Origin: an uncultured Shimia sp.
GTDB lineage: Bacteria > Pseudomonadota > Alphaproteobacteria > Rhodobacterales > Rhodobacteraceae
Length of the DNA stretch: 64,000 nt
Reading direction: 5' to 3'
NCBI GenBank assembly: GCA_937897325.1
Contig: CALCOY010000097.1
Location: 46,516 to 110,515 of the forward strand
A program made the position numbers and the translations under genes. The notes under the pieces are model-generated. The model searched no databases. It worked only from the letters and a program-made list of their open reading frames with translations, and had not been told where the DNA came from. Of the stretch, positions 56,176 to 63,788 are shown one piece after another. Every line of letters starts with the position of its first letter. The first letter of the stretch is position 1.

Positions 56176-56631
56176 TCACCCCTTCGACCCCTCATAAGCA
56201 TTCGCAGCATCGCTGAGGTATCTGACAGCATCGTCTAGCTCTGACTGCGTGTAAGTCGCGGCCGTTTCTTGCAGCTTTGTGACTGTACTGCGGTACAATG
56301 GACCCACAGTTTCAAACAAATGCTTCGTCGGATGCACAATGATCCCGCGACGGTCATCTGGATCACGGCCGCGTCTGATCAAATTACCCTTTTCTAGTCG
56401 GTCCAACAGACTGGTTATAGAGCCGGATGTCAGACCCAGCTCTTTCCCGATCTGACTTGGCTTCATAGGCGCTTTTGCAAGCAAATTGAGGCAGCGCAGG
56501 TCATTGCGACTGACATTCACGAGGGCGGCTGCCTGTGTGTCTAGGCGATCTATCGCGTCATAGAGGCGACGGCAGACCTGGACCAAATCCTCCGCAGTCT
56601 GATTGCGATGTTGCTCATCCTGATCAGGCAT
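56176..56631 (-). CDS. MarR-family regulator
   Basis: The 151-residue protein has a winged helix (VNVSRNDLRCLNLLAKAPMK, PSQIGKELGLTSGSITSLLD, RLEKGNLIRRGRDPDDRRGI). ATG 56631 fits the family; the longer frame to 56757 would add an unrelated N-terminus. It is divergent from the YdeI-like gene and probably controls it or the SRPBCC gene. No cysteine cluster is seen. Confidence 0.88.
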   Translation of the reverse strand: MPDQDEQHRNQTAEDLVQVCRRLYDAIDRLDTQAAALVNVSRNDLRCLNLLAKAPMKPSQIGKELGLTSGSITSLLDRLEKGNLIRRGRDPDDRRGIIVHPTKHLFETVGPLYRSTVTKLQETAATYTQSELDDAVRYLSDAANAYEGSKG

Positions 56632-56712
56632 GCTTTCTACCTTGATTGCCAAGTTAATTGATAGCCTTATATATAGAGATACAGGCTTTCCACCGCAACA
56701 GAACGCACGCTG

Positions 56713-57234
56713 ATGACCTATTTTACCCATGAATTCGAAGACCAGATTTCGCTGCAAGGCGTCGGTGTCAAAAAGGTTATCACTTACAAAGTGCTGTTCA
56801 TGCCGCCGCGTTTTGAGAACGAGCTGCCTTTTAAGCAGTACCCACGTCTACGGGTCGAAGGAGAGATTGCCGATGTTCCCGTGCGCGGGGCTTTGATGCC
56901 CGTTGGCGATGGACGAAGGTACTTCATCGTCTCGCCTGAAGTGAAAAAGCAGACCGGTTTTGATGTTGGGGATGTGGTCGAAATGCGGTTCCGCATTGAC
57001 GACCAGGATCACGTCGATATCCCGGCGAGTTTGCAGCTTGCACTGCGCGAAGACGAAGCGACCAAAGTGCTTTGGGACAAGCTGACAGCGGGCAAGAAAC
57101 GGATGTTCACGTTTCATGTGTCGTCGGCAAAAACAGCCCCAACCGAAGCGCGCCGCGTTTCTGATGCCATGGAGGCCATCGGGCGCGGTATCACGCTGCG
57201 CGATCTTCAAAACGAGAGAAAGGCAAAGAAATAG
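56713..57234 (+). CDS. YdeI/DUF1905-type protein
   Basis: The 173-residue protein begins HEFEDQISLQGVGVKKVITY, then PRLRVEGEIADVPVRGALMP and YFIVSPEVKKQTGFDVGDVV (the DUF1905 beta barrel). It ends with the YdeI/OmpD-associated-like KKRMFTFHVSSAKTAPTEAR segment. The function of the family is unclear. It lies 81 bases from the divergent MarR start. Confidence 0.82.
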   Translation: MTYFTHEFEDQISLQGVGVKKVITYKVLFMPPRFENELPFKQYPRLRVEGEIADVPVRGALMPVGDGRRYFIVSPEVKKQTGFDVGDVVEMRFRIDDQDHVDIPASLQLALREDEATKVLWDKLTAGKKRMFTFHVSSAKTAPTEARRVSDAMEAIGRGITLRDLQNERKAKK

Positions 57235-57338
57235 TTCTGCAAAGCCTTGATCGACTCTTCCAACAAGTTACTTGATGATCAAGATATATTTATGAAAGAG
57301 CGGTTTCGTACGCCGTCCGGGTCACTCAGGAGTTTTCA

Positions 57339-57971
57339 ATGCTGTCCATCCTCACCACTATCGCAGCTATCATAGGCTGTCTTACGCTTCTCATCATCCT
57401 TCTATCAGCCCTGTCACCGAGGAGGCTGGAGTATACTGAAACCATCACAGTGAACGCCCCGGTCGGAGACGTTTACGATGATATCCGTTTCCAAACCCGC
57501 CTGATGCGGTGGTCCGCTTGGCCAAAGGAAACCAAGTCCAAATGCGCCGTCGATACAGGGCACACCATTGAGGGGGAAGACGGCACCGTCGGCACTCGCA
57601 CCGTGTTTTTCTCGAAGGGCAAGGCGATGGGGTTTCAAGAGATCCAGTCTCTCAAGCCCAATCATTCAGTGACCTTCACCCTTGAAGGTGCTGGCCCACC
57701 CCATTTCCCGACAATGCTGTTCAAGCTCGAAGAGCTGAGCCCTGAGGAAACAAAAGTGGTTTTGGCCTTTACCAACCGCATGCCGCCGCCTTTTAACCTG
57801 ATCTGGAACTTTGCAGGCATCAGCAAGTGGACACGCAAGATGCACGTCAAAGACCTACAGGGCCTGAAAGCCTTTTCCGAGCCACCGCATAAGGATGCAG
57901 ATGGGACGGTCGTTGGACGCGAAATGTCAGTCCCTAACCCCTATGAAATCAAAATGCCGGAGGTCGCGTAA
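57339..57971 (+). CDS. SRPBCC-family protein with N-terminal membrane anchor
   Basis: The 210-residue protein has an N-terminal TM helix (about 3-26). A START/SRPBCC ligand-binding domain follows, with ETITVNAPVGDVYDDIRFQT, GFQEIQSLKPNHSVTFTLEG and VVLAFTNRMPPPFNLIWNF. It may bind a hydrophobic ligand. The next gene starts 1 base after its stop, and the original partner there appears to have been an MFS transporter. Confidence 0.85.
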   Translation: MLSILTTIAAIIGCLTLLIILLSALSPRRLEYTETITVNAPVGDVYDDIRFQTRLMRWSAWPKETKSKCAVDTGHTIEGEDGTVGTRTVFFSKGKAMGFQEIQSLKPNHSVTFTLEGAGPPHFPTMLFKLEELSPEETKVVLAFTNRMPPPFNLIWNFAGISKWTRKMHVKDLQGLKAFSEPPHKDADGTVVGREMSVPNPYEIKMPEVA

Positions 57972-57972
57972 C

Positions 57973-58851
57973 ATGGCACATGCACCACACCTCCCTTCCG
58001 AAGCTGCACCGGACGATGCTCCACCGTCGAGCAACAAAGCAGCCATTGGCATTCTCATGCTGACCATCTTTCTGGACCTCTTGGGGTTTCAAAACAACAA
58101 CTTCCAATACCAGTTTTCTGAGGCACCAGTCATAGTTACGGACCACAGCGGGAATGAAAGGGGGATACCAGCGACAGCTGCCGACGCGCGTGGTACGATT
58201 GTTCCAAAGGCTGCCCATATTCGTCAGATCAATCCACGGGCCGGTCAATCCGATCGCGGGGCGGAAGTGCATCCGTTAAAATTGATGTTGCGAAGAGGCG
58301 TGACATTCGGCCCTGAGATGGAGGACGAACCAGATGCCGAACGTGGCCTCATTTTTCTGTCCTATCAGACATCGATCGTGAACCAGTTTCTTTTCCTTCA
58401 ATCAACTTGGGCCAATAGCGCAAACGCACCTGCCTCTGTGGGAAGGGACCCATTGATCGGACAAGATGGAAGTTCGAACCCTAAAAGGACGATCAAGATT
58501 CCGGACGCGACAGGCCGCTTAAACGTGTGCCCATTTCATGGGCGTTGGGTCGTGCCAACTGCCGGAGGATATTTCTTTGCGCCGGGCATTGAAGGCTTGC
58601 GAGAACTCAGCCGGCACGTGTTGATTGCTCAGGCGAGCCCTGAGCCCGAGGATCTTAGTCAAATAAAGGGTATTGGGCCCGTGTTTCTGAAGAAACTGGC
58701 GGGACTTGGGATTACACGATTTGACCAACTGGCAAACCTTACAGAAGATGAAGTTGAAAAATTAGATGACGATTCAGGCCTCGTAAAGCGTGCACGAAAC
58801 GAGGACTGGATTGGTCAAGCCCGGGAGCTGGTGCGTAGTTTTCGAGCCTAA
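57973..58851 (+). CDS. Chimeric ORF: MFS N-terminus + DyP peroxidase C-half + helix-hairpin-helix
   Basis: The 292-residue frame starts with an MFS-like N-terminus and first TM helix (NKAAIGILMLTIFLDLLGF, residues about 23-41). It then switches to the C-terminal half of a DyP-type peroxidase (AHIRQINPR with a likely haem His, HPLKLMLRRGVTFGPE, RGLIFLSYQTSIVNQFLFLQ). It ends with an HHH domain (IKGIGPVFLKKLAGLGITRF). The peroxidase GxxDG half is missing and only one TM is left, so neither parent function is expected. The join is near 58090. It probably arose by deletion. Confidence 0.8.
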   Translation: MAHAPHLPSEAAPDDAPPSSNKAAIGILMLTIFLDLLGFQNNNFQYQFSEAPVIVTDHSGNERGIPATAADARGTIVPKAAHIRQINPRAGQSDRGAEVHPLKLMLRRGVTFGPEMEDEPDAERGLIFLSYQTSIVNQFLFLQSTWANSANAPASVGRDPLIGQDGSSNPKRTIKIPDATGRLNVCPFHGRWVVPTAGGYFFAPGIEGLRELSRHVLIAQASPEPEDLSQIKGIGPVFLKKLAGLGITRFDQLANLTEDEVEKLDDDSGLVKRARNEDWIGQARELVRSFRA

Positions 58852-58861
58852 CTAGCGTGTG

Positions 58862-59910
58862 GGCTTTGTTGCACAAATGCCGTTGGGGATTCACTGTTTG
58901 AATCCAGTGGGGTAGCTATTGCGCATGAGCAGTTAGTCCCCTACGACGTACAAAACCAGGAACTGGCCTTCGTACAACACGGCGCTGAAGCAGCGCGGTT
59001 CGCTATCAATCTGGTTTGATCTTCAGATGGCCTGACATGCGGCTCCGACGGGCGAGCGTAGGCGCCAGCCTGAGTTCAGCGATGCAGCGATCCAGATTTG
59101 CCTGACGATGAAGGTGTTGTTCTGCATGCCTCTCCGGCAAACGACCGGGTTCGTCGAAAGCTTACTTCGACTGGCCGGGCTTGACTTGAAAGTGCCAGAC
59201 TTCAGCACCCTGTGCCGCCGCCAAAAGACGTTGAATGTCTCCATTCCTTATCGTGGCGGGTCGGGGCCGCTCCATCTTCTGATCGACGCGACAGGGATCA
59301 AAGCCGAGGGTGAAGGGGAGTGGAACGCTCGCAAGCATGGCGGGAGCAAGAAACGCCTGTGGCGCAAGCTGCATCTCGGTATGGATGAGAAAACACTGGA
59401 GATCCGCGCTGTCGGCGTCACGACCCGCAATGTCGGCGATGCCCCGATGCTGCCTGATCTGCTGGACCAGATCCCGCCCGACCAAGAGATTGCCACGGTC
59501 ACCACTGATGGGGCCTATGACACGCGCAGATGCCACAATGTGATTGCCGCTCGCGGAGCCGCCGCCATCATCCCGCCGCGTAAGAATGCCCAACTTTGGA
59601 AGCCAACCACGGCGGGAGCTATCGCGCGAAACGAAGCTGTGAGGGCCGCAAATCTCTTGGATGGGCACTCTGGCGAAAGCTGGCCGGCTATCACCGCCGA
59701 AGCCGGGCAGAGACGAAGATGCACTGCCTAAAACTCCTTGGCCAAGGCCTCATGGCCCGTGACTTCGACCGACAGGTCGCTAAGCTCCAGATCCGGATCG
59801 CGGTGCTCAACCGCTACACCGCTCTTGGCATACCCGTCACAGAGCCCGTAGGATAAGTCCGTCTGGGGAAAGGGGAAGCTCAACCATCAGCAGATTTGTG
59901 CAGCAGAGCC
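58862..59910. mobile_element. Decayed IS5-family insertion sequence
   Basis: The left end GGCTTTGTTGCACAAAT and the right end read inward, GGCTCTGCTGCACAAAT, match at 15 of 17 bases. A transposase pseudogene fills the interior. No target duplication is evident, so one flank was probably lost; the right end abuts the inverted-repeat segment. Size about 1.05 kb. Confidence 0.85.
58925..59856 (+). pseudogene. IS5-family transposase pseudogene
   Basis: The frame reads as an IS5-type DDE transposase (TLCRRQKTLNVSIPYRG, LLIDATGIKAEGEGEWNARK, VTTDGAYDTRRCHNVIAARG), broken by TAG at codon 4, TGA at 59033-59035 where Trp is expected, and a frameshift near 59650. After the shift, SLGWALWRKLAGYHRRSRAE and ALGIPVTEPVG complete the family C-terminus. 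It is not functional. Confidence 0.9.
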
Positions 59911-60047
59911 AAAGGTGACCAAAAACACAGTAAAAGTAGCCCAAGGTCACGAGCCGCAATAGATGTGGCAAGCCTTCGTGACATTTGTGGCAAAAAGCCT
60001 GGCAATTGTGGAAGACTCTCGTGACTACTCACACACGTTGATTTCAG
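59911..60047 (-). repeat. Inverted repeat, right copy, downstream of the tRNA-Lys fragment
   Basis: On the minus strand this reads GAGTCTTCCACAATTGCCAG, TTGCCACAAATGTCACGAAG and GCTTGCCACATCTATTGCGG, matching the left copy at 51484-51612 in the opposite orientation. Its far end is cut by the IS5-type element. No gene. Confidence 0.8.
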
Positions 60048-60095
60048 TGGTGAGCCGTGCAGGATTCGAACCTGCGACCCACTGATTAAAAGTCA
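60048..60095 (-). repeat. tRNA-Lys 3' fragment, probable attachment site
   Basis: The minus strand reads TGACTTTTAATCAGTGGGTC, then a perfect T arm GCAGG-TTCGAAT-CCTGC and ACGGCTCACCA: the 3' 48 bases of a tRNA-Lys (UUU), starting in the anticodon stem. The 5' half is absent. An integrase gene lies 220 bases away on the other side, so this is a likely attL/attR. The intact tRNA-Lys is expected beyond the window. Confidence 0.85.
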
Positions 60096-60316
60096 AAATT
60101 TACGGCTATGTACCCCAATCGTCCACGGAAGTCCCCGGATGTTCGCGGAAGTATCAGGATAGAACTGAAAGTCATTCTGAATCAAATCTTTAGAATTTCG
60201 TTTCCTCAATCAGATTTGTCGCTCAGCGTCCATGGACGTCCATACAAATCTAGTGCAAGATGTCCCCCAAGAGTCCCCCTGCACCACCTGGGGGACAAAA
60301 TCCAAAGTGTGGGCAG

Positions 60317-61528
60317 ATGGCGCAGGAACTATCGGAACGCTTGTTGGCGAGCTTGGTCAAAAAGAAGCCCGAAGGGGGCAGACTGGAGCACTCAGACACC
60401 AAACGGCCTGGCCTTCGGTTTCGTGTGTCCAGCACTGGCCGCGCGACCTGGCTGTTTGAGAAGCGCGTTAAGAACGGGCCCAAACGTCGGCACACTCTCG
60501 GGACTTGGCCCGCCGTCGGGCTATCAGAGGCACGGGCCAAAGCATTAGAACTGGAGGCTGAGGCCTCAAAGGGCATTGATCGTGTGGCAATTGCCGAGGC
60601 GAGCAAGAAGGCAGAGGAAGACGCAGCGGCATCACTGGTCACCGTCCGAAAGACGATTGCGACATATGATGAGTTTCACCTTAGAAATCTCAGGCGCGGC
60701 AAAGAACGCCGCCGGCAGCTTGAGCAGGCTCTTGATGCTCATCTGTCCAAATCCATCACCGAGCTTTCCCGAAAGGATATGCAGGCGGCTATCGATGCCA
60801 AGGCCTCTGAAGGCCGGATAGTCTTTGCTAATCGGATCAAGTCTGCTTTGTCGGCATTCTCCAAATGGGCTTGGCAGCGCGGTTATACTGACCGGGACGA
60901 AGGTGCCTCATTGGTCAAGGCTGGTTCAGAAAAGGCCAGAGAACGAACGCCCTCAATCGGCGAAGTCCGAGAGATTTATCAAGCAACCTATGAGCTTGGA
61001 CCTCTGTGGGGCCCGATGTTTCGCCTTCTAGTGCTCACAGGTCAGCGTCGTGGCGAAATCCTAGGCCTTAAGTGGTCCCAGGTGGATCTGGACAAGGCCA
61101 CAATTACCAAGCCCGGATCAGAGACAAAGAATGGCAAGCCGCACGTGACACACTTGAGCCAAGCCGCGCTAGATGAGCTAAGCGCGTTGGATCGATCAGG
61201 CGATTTGGTTTTCACGACTACGGGCACGACGCCGGTGAGTGGTGTGACGAAAGCGAAGCGTCGGCTGGATAAGTTATTGGGAGATGACTTCGAACACTGG
61301 CGCATCCATGATCTGCGCACTGGGCTGGCGAGCGCGTTGGCTGAGTCTGGCGTTTCAGAAGGCGTTGTTGACCGTGTTCTAAACCACAGCGCAACCGGAT
61401 CGGCACCCAGTGCTGTAGCCCGTGTCTATAATCAGGCGGAAATGCTGCCACAGAGGGCCGCTGCCTTGGATCGCTGGGCTGAAATGGTGACGGGTGAGAG
61501 CGCCAGAGTTGTGACAATGAGCCGCTAA
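60317..61528 (+). CDS. Tyrosine recombinase (P4-like integrase)
   Basis: The 403-residue protein has an N-terminal DUF4102-like domain (GLRFRVSSTGRATWLFEKRV), a SAM-like core-binding domain (about 115-200), and the catalytic domain with the Arg in LTGQRRGEILGLKW, Lys region near KPGSETKNGKPHV, HDLRT and a final His/Tyr (LNHSATGSA, VARVYNQ). All catalytic residues seem present. ATG 60260 is an alternative start. It probably acts on the tRNA-Lys site next door. The second Arg is in HDLR, as in the family. Confidence 0.93.
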   Translation: MAQELSERLLASLVKKKPEGGRLEHSDTKRPGLRFRVSSTGRATWLFEKRVKNGPKRRHTLGTWPAVGLSEARAKALELEAEASKGIDRVAIAEASKKAEEDAAASLVTVRKTIATYDEFHLRNLRRGKERRRQLEQALDAHLSKSITELSRKDMQAAIDAKASEGRIVFANRIKSALSAFSKWAWQRGYTDRDEGASLVKAGSEKARERTPSIGEVREIYQATYELGPLWGPMFRLLVLTGQRRGEILGLKWSQVDLDKATITKPGSETKNGKPHVTHLSQAALDELSALDRSGDLVFTTTGTTPVSGVTKAKRRLDKLLGDDFEHWRIHDLRTGLASALAESGVSEGVVDRVLNHSATGSAPSAVARVYNQAEMLPQRAAALDRWAEMVTGESARVVTMSR

Positions 61529-61530
61529 AT

Positions 61531-62196
61531 ATGAGAAAACCCAAAAATACAAGGGGCCGAAAGAGCAAGGTTCAAAAAGCTTTTCCGTTGACCAAGGGCA
61601 ATCTTGAGTTGGACAAGGACGCTCTGTTGGAGGTGTGCAAACAAATCAATGTTCAGGTTTCTCAAAATGAACTTGAGAACCTCAGATTGCTGATAAACGT
61701 GCGGCTGACTGAGGTGCGTACACCATACTTAGATTGGAGCGAGGCGAAAGATTCAATCAATCAGATGGCTTCTGCACTTTTTCGGGCCTCATCAGCAATT
61801 AAGAAGGTGTCGGCGCTCGGAGAAAACGAGGCTGGTAGACCTCTTGGAAGTGCGTTGCTGAGTTTCGCCGAAGATGATTTCAACCGCTATCGTCATTGGG
61901 CCAGCCAAGATTGGCAAGAAACCTGTGACTTTTTAGACGCTCTTCCCTCATTGGTCGAGCAACAGTTTATTACCTATGAAACTGGAAGCGAGGAATACCG
62001 CAAGTTCATCTTAGAAATTAGGTCTATTTTTGCGAGACTAGGCTATGACGCGAGTGGACCCAACAAAAGTCCAAAAGTAGACAAATTCTTGAATGAACTT
62101 GAAGGGGTTTTGCCCGGTCTAGTCTTTCCGAGAGGTACTATTCCACAGGCGCGCAAAGAATATCTAAGGAATATCAGCAGGGCCAAACAGGACTGA
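61531..62196 (+). CDS. Hypothetical helical protein after the integrase
   Basis: The 221-residue protein begins 2 bases after the integrase stop, so it is likely co-transcribed. It has a basic start (MRKPKNTRGRKSKVQKAF), then charged helices including INQMASALFRASSAIKKVSA, and an acidic middle (SFAEDDFNRYRHWASQDWQE). It has no TM and no recognised motif. AT content is higher than in core genes. Function unknown. Confidence 0.7.
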   Translation: MRKPKNTRGRKSKVQKAFPLTKGNLELDKDALLEVCKQINVQVSQNELENLRLLINVRLTEVRTPYLDWSEAKDSINQMASALFRASSAIKKVSALGENEAGRPLGSALLSFAEDDFNRYRHWASQDWQETCDFLDALPSLVEQQFITYETGSEEYRKFILEIRSIFARLGYDASGPNKSPKVDKFLNELEGVLPGLVFPRGTIPQARKEYLRNISRAKQD

Positions 62197-62308
62197 AACC
62201 AGCTTTGCGGTAAATTCCGGCTATGTGCGTGCGGAATTTACCATTTGTCCAATAATTTCAAATCCTTAACTATGGCTCTGTCGAACACATACAGATGGAG
62301 ACAGACGC

Positions 62309-62509
62309 ATGGATATGAAGCCTAACAACTTCCTTCCCCGCCTTTTCAACATCCCTCAAGCCGTAAGCTATTCCGGCGAAAGCCGTGCAACTCTTTATAA
62401 AGAGTGGAAAGACGGCAATCTTAACTTCGTGAAGATGGGCGCATCAACTCGCATCGAAAAGCGGGAGCTTGACCGCTATATAGACGCGAAGATTCAGCGC
62501 GCCGCATAA
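62309..62509 (+). CDS. AlpA/excisionase-like HTH protein
   Basis: The 66-residue protein has a MerR-like/AlpA helix-turn-helix: RLFNIPQAVSYSGESRATLY, KEWKDGNLNFVKMGASTRIE, KRELDRYIDAKIQ. Such proteins act as excisionases or switches for P4-like integrases. Its position downstream of the integrase supports this. A hairpin follows at 62515. Confidence 0.85.
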   Translation: MDMKPNNFLPRLFNIPQAVSYSGESRATLYKEWKDGNLNFVKMGASTRIEKRELDRYIDAKIQRAA

Positions 62510-62514
62510 GAAAA

Positions 62515-62540
62515 CCCCTGCCGCGAAGGACGGTCAGGGG
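62515..62540 (+). terminator. Hairpin after the AlpA-like gene
   Basis: CCCCTG and CAGGGG pair, with a partly paired CCG/CGG interior, 5 bases after the AlpA-like stop. CATATTTCTT follows rather than a full T run, so termination is probable but not strong. Confidence 0.6.
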
Positions 62541-62610
62541 CATATTTCTTAAGCGCCACTGAGGAATATCGCATCTGTCCCGTTCTTTCAATCCAGAAAG
62601 GAAATGGCAA

Positions 62611-62982
62611 ATGAAAACGAGCAGGTCAATTGAGGCAGAACAAGACCGCCCACCTAGCAATGCCAAACGCGTTTATCGCTGGGCGGACCTACCCGACCTT
62701 CGGCAACCAGCCCTTTATCGGGTCACAGATGCAGGCCATGAGCCCCGCGAAATCGTTGTGTCCAAGAACAAGCGACGTGTCCTTGAAGGGCTGTTGCGGT
62801 CGCCCATCTTTGCGGCTTCATATTGCCGTCTGAGCGACCAAGTTCTTCCCCTTCGCAGGGATGAAGGCATCAACATCGAATGCAAGATGTACCGGAATGA
62901 CGCCGACACTGGACGCCAGAAATTCGGTGTCTACTCCCTAGTTTCTAGCGTTGAGCGCATCGAGACGGAGGGCGAGCAATGA
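62611..62982 (+). CDS. Winged-helix-like small protein of the island
   Basis: The 123-residue protein has a C-terminal segment RRVLEGLLRSPIFAASYCRL, SDQVLPLRRDEGINIECKM, YRNDADTGRQKFGVYSLVSS, which looks like a winged helix found in Rhodobacterales phage islands. This recall is not checked. It overlaps the next small ORF by an ATGA. Possible role: regulation. Family assignment is tentative. Confidence 0.6.
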   Translation: MKTSRSIEAEQDRPPSNAKRVYRWADLPDLRQPALYRVTDAGHEPREIVVSKNKRRVLEGLLRSPIFAASYCRLSDQVLPLRRDEGINIECKMYRNDADTGRQKFGVYSLVSSVERIETEGEQ

Positions 62983-63098
62983 GAGCTAACCCTACACCTC
63001 GTGACCTTCAAACGCTGTCCCTCCGCCGTCGTTTCGGCCTGCCGCGTCATCGTGCCCGGCTGTTGGCTGAAATGGCTTATGGGGAGGGGCGGCTATGA
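62979..63098 (+). CDS. Small basic protein, 39 residues
   Basis: The frame reads MRANPTPRDLQTLSLRRRFG, then LPRHRARLLAEMAYGEGRL. It begins and ends with ATGA overlaps to its neighbours, which is strong evidence for a translated gene even though it is short. Basic and helical; perhaps a DNA-binding or regulatory peptide. No family recognised. Confidence 0.65.
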   Translation: MRANPTPRDLQTLSLRRRFGLPRHRARLLAEMAYGEGRL

Positions 63099-63313
63099 GT
63101 GACTTCCTTGCCGAAATCCCCCGAAGCTCCCGTGAAACCATCCGTGTCCAACGTGAATTTCATCGTGGCTTCGAAATCGTCCAGCTTCGTATCTGGTACA
63201 CCTATGACGATGGCGAGACCCGACCGACAAAAAAGGGTGTCACATTCAAGCCTGACGCAATCCCCGAGATCATTTCAGCGCTCCAAATGGCGCAAGGAGG
63301 CACTGATGGGTAG
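63095..63313 (+). CDS. PC4-like (transcriptional coactivator p15) protein
   Basis: The 72-residue protein has RETIRVQREFHRGFEIVQLR, IWYTYDDGETRPTKKGVTFK and PDAIPEIISALQMAQ, resembling the single-stranded DNA-binding PC4/p15 fold, with the basic GVTFKPD-like final strand. PC4-like proteins in phages bind ssDNA. It overlaps both neighbours by ATGA or similar. The assignment is by recognition only. Confidence 0.7.
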   Translation: MSDFLAEIPRSSRETIRVQREFHRGFEIVQLRIWYTYDDGETRPTKKGVTFKPDAIPEIISALQMAQGGTDG

Positions 63314-63788
63314 GGATCGAAGCAACGAAACCCGATCAGAGCATTTTACCAAGCTTGTTCGGAGCACAATGCAGACCGCTGCATGGCGGTCTCTGACACC
63401 ATACGGCCAAGCTCTCTATCCGTGGCTAAAGCTTGAATGGCATGGCCCTAAAGCCAACAATAATGGCCAAATCCAGCTTTCTACGCGGCAAGCGGCGGAA
63501 GCCATGGGTATCAATACCAAGACGGCAGCGAAAGCGTTTCGGGAGCTTCAAGCACGGGGCTTCATAGTGATGACCAAACCGGCCCGCTTGGGTCTCGGCG
63601 GGCAAGCGACATCGCCTTCATGGGAGATCACCGAAATTGCAATGCCAAATGCTGACCCACATCGACCACGCAATCTCTTTCGAGAATGGAAAGACGGCCA
63701 CGACTTTCCCGTCCACCGAGCCGAACCGCAAAACCGGCTGGGCATAAATGGACAGGCCAAAGTGGTCAAAATGAAAGCGGTAAATTGA
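63306..63788 (+). CDS. HTH-domain protein, possible replication or regulatory protein
   Basis: The 160-residue protein has RSTMQTAAWRSLTPYGQALY, then STRQAAEAMGINTKTAAKAF and RELQARGFIVMTKPARLGLG, a winged helix as in phage replication or plasmid-type regulators. ATG 63306 overlaps the previous gene by 8 bases. It is followed directly by a repeat cluster, which would suit an initiator beside its origin, but that is inference only. Confidence 0.65.
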   Translation: MGRDRSNETRSEHFTKLVRSTMQTAAWRSLTPYGQALYPWLKLEWHGPKANNNGQIQLSTRQAAEAMGINTKTAAKAFRELQARGFIVMTKPARLGLGGQATSPSWEITEIAMPNADPHRPRNLFREWKDGHDFPVHRAEPQNRLGINGQAKVVKMKAVN

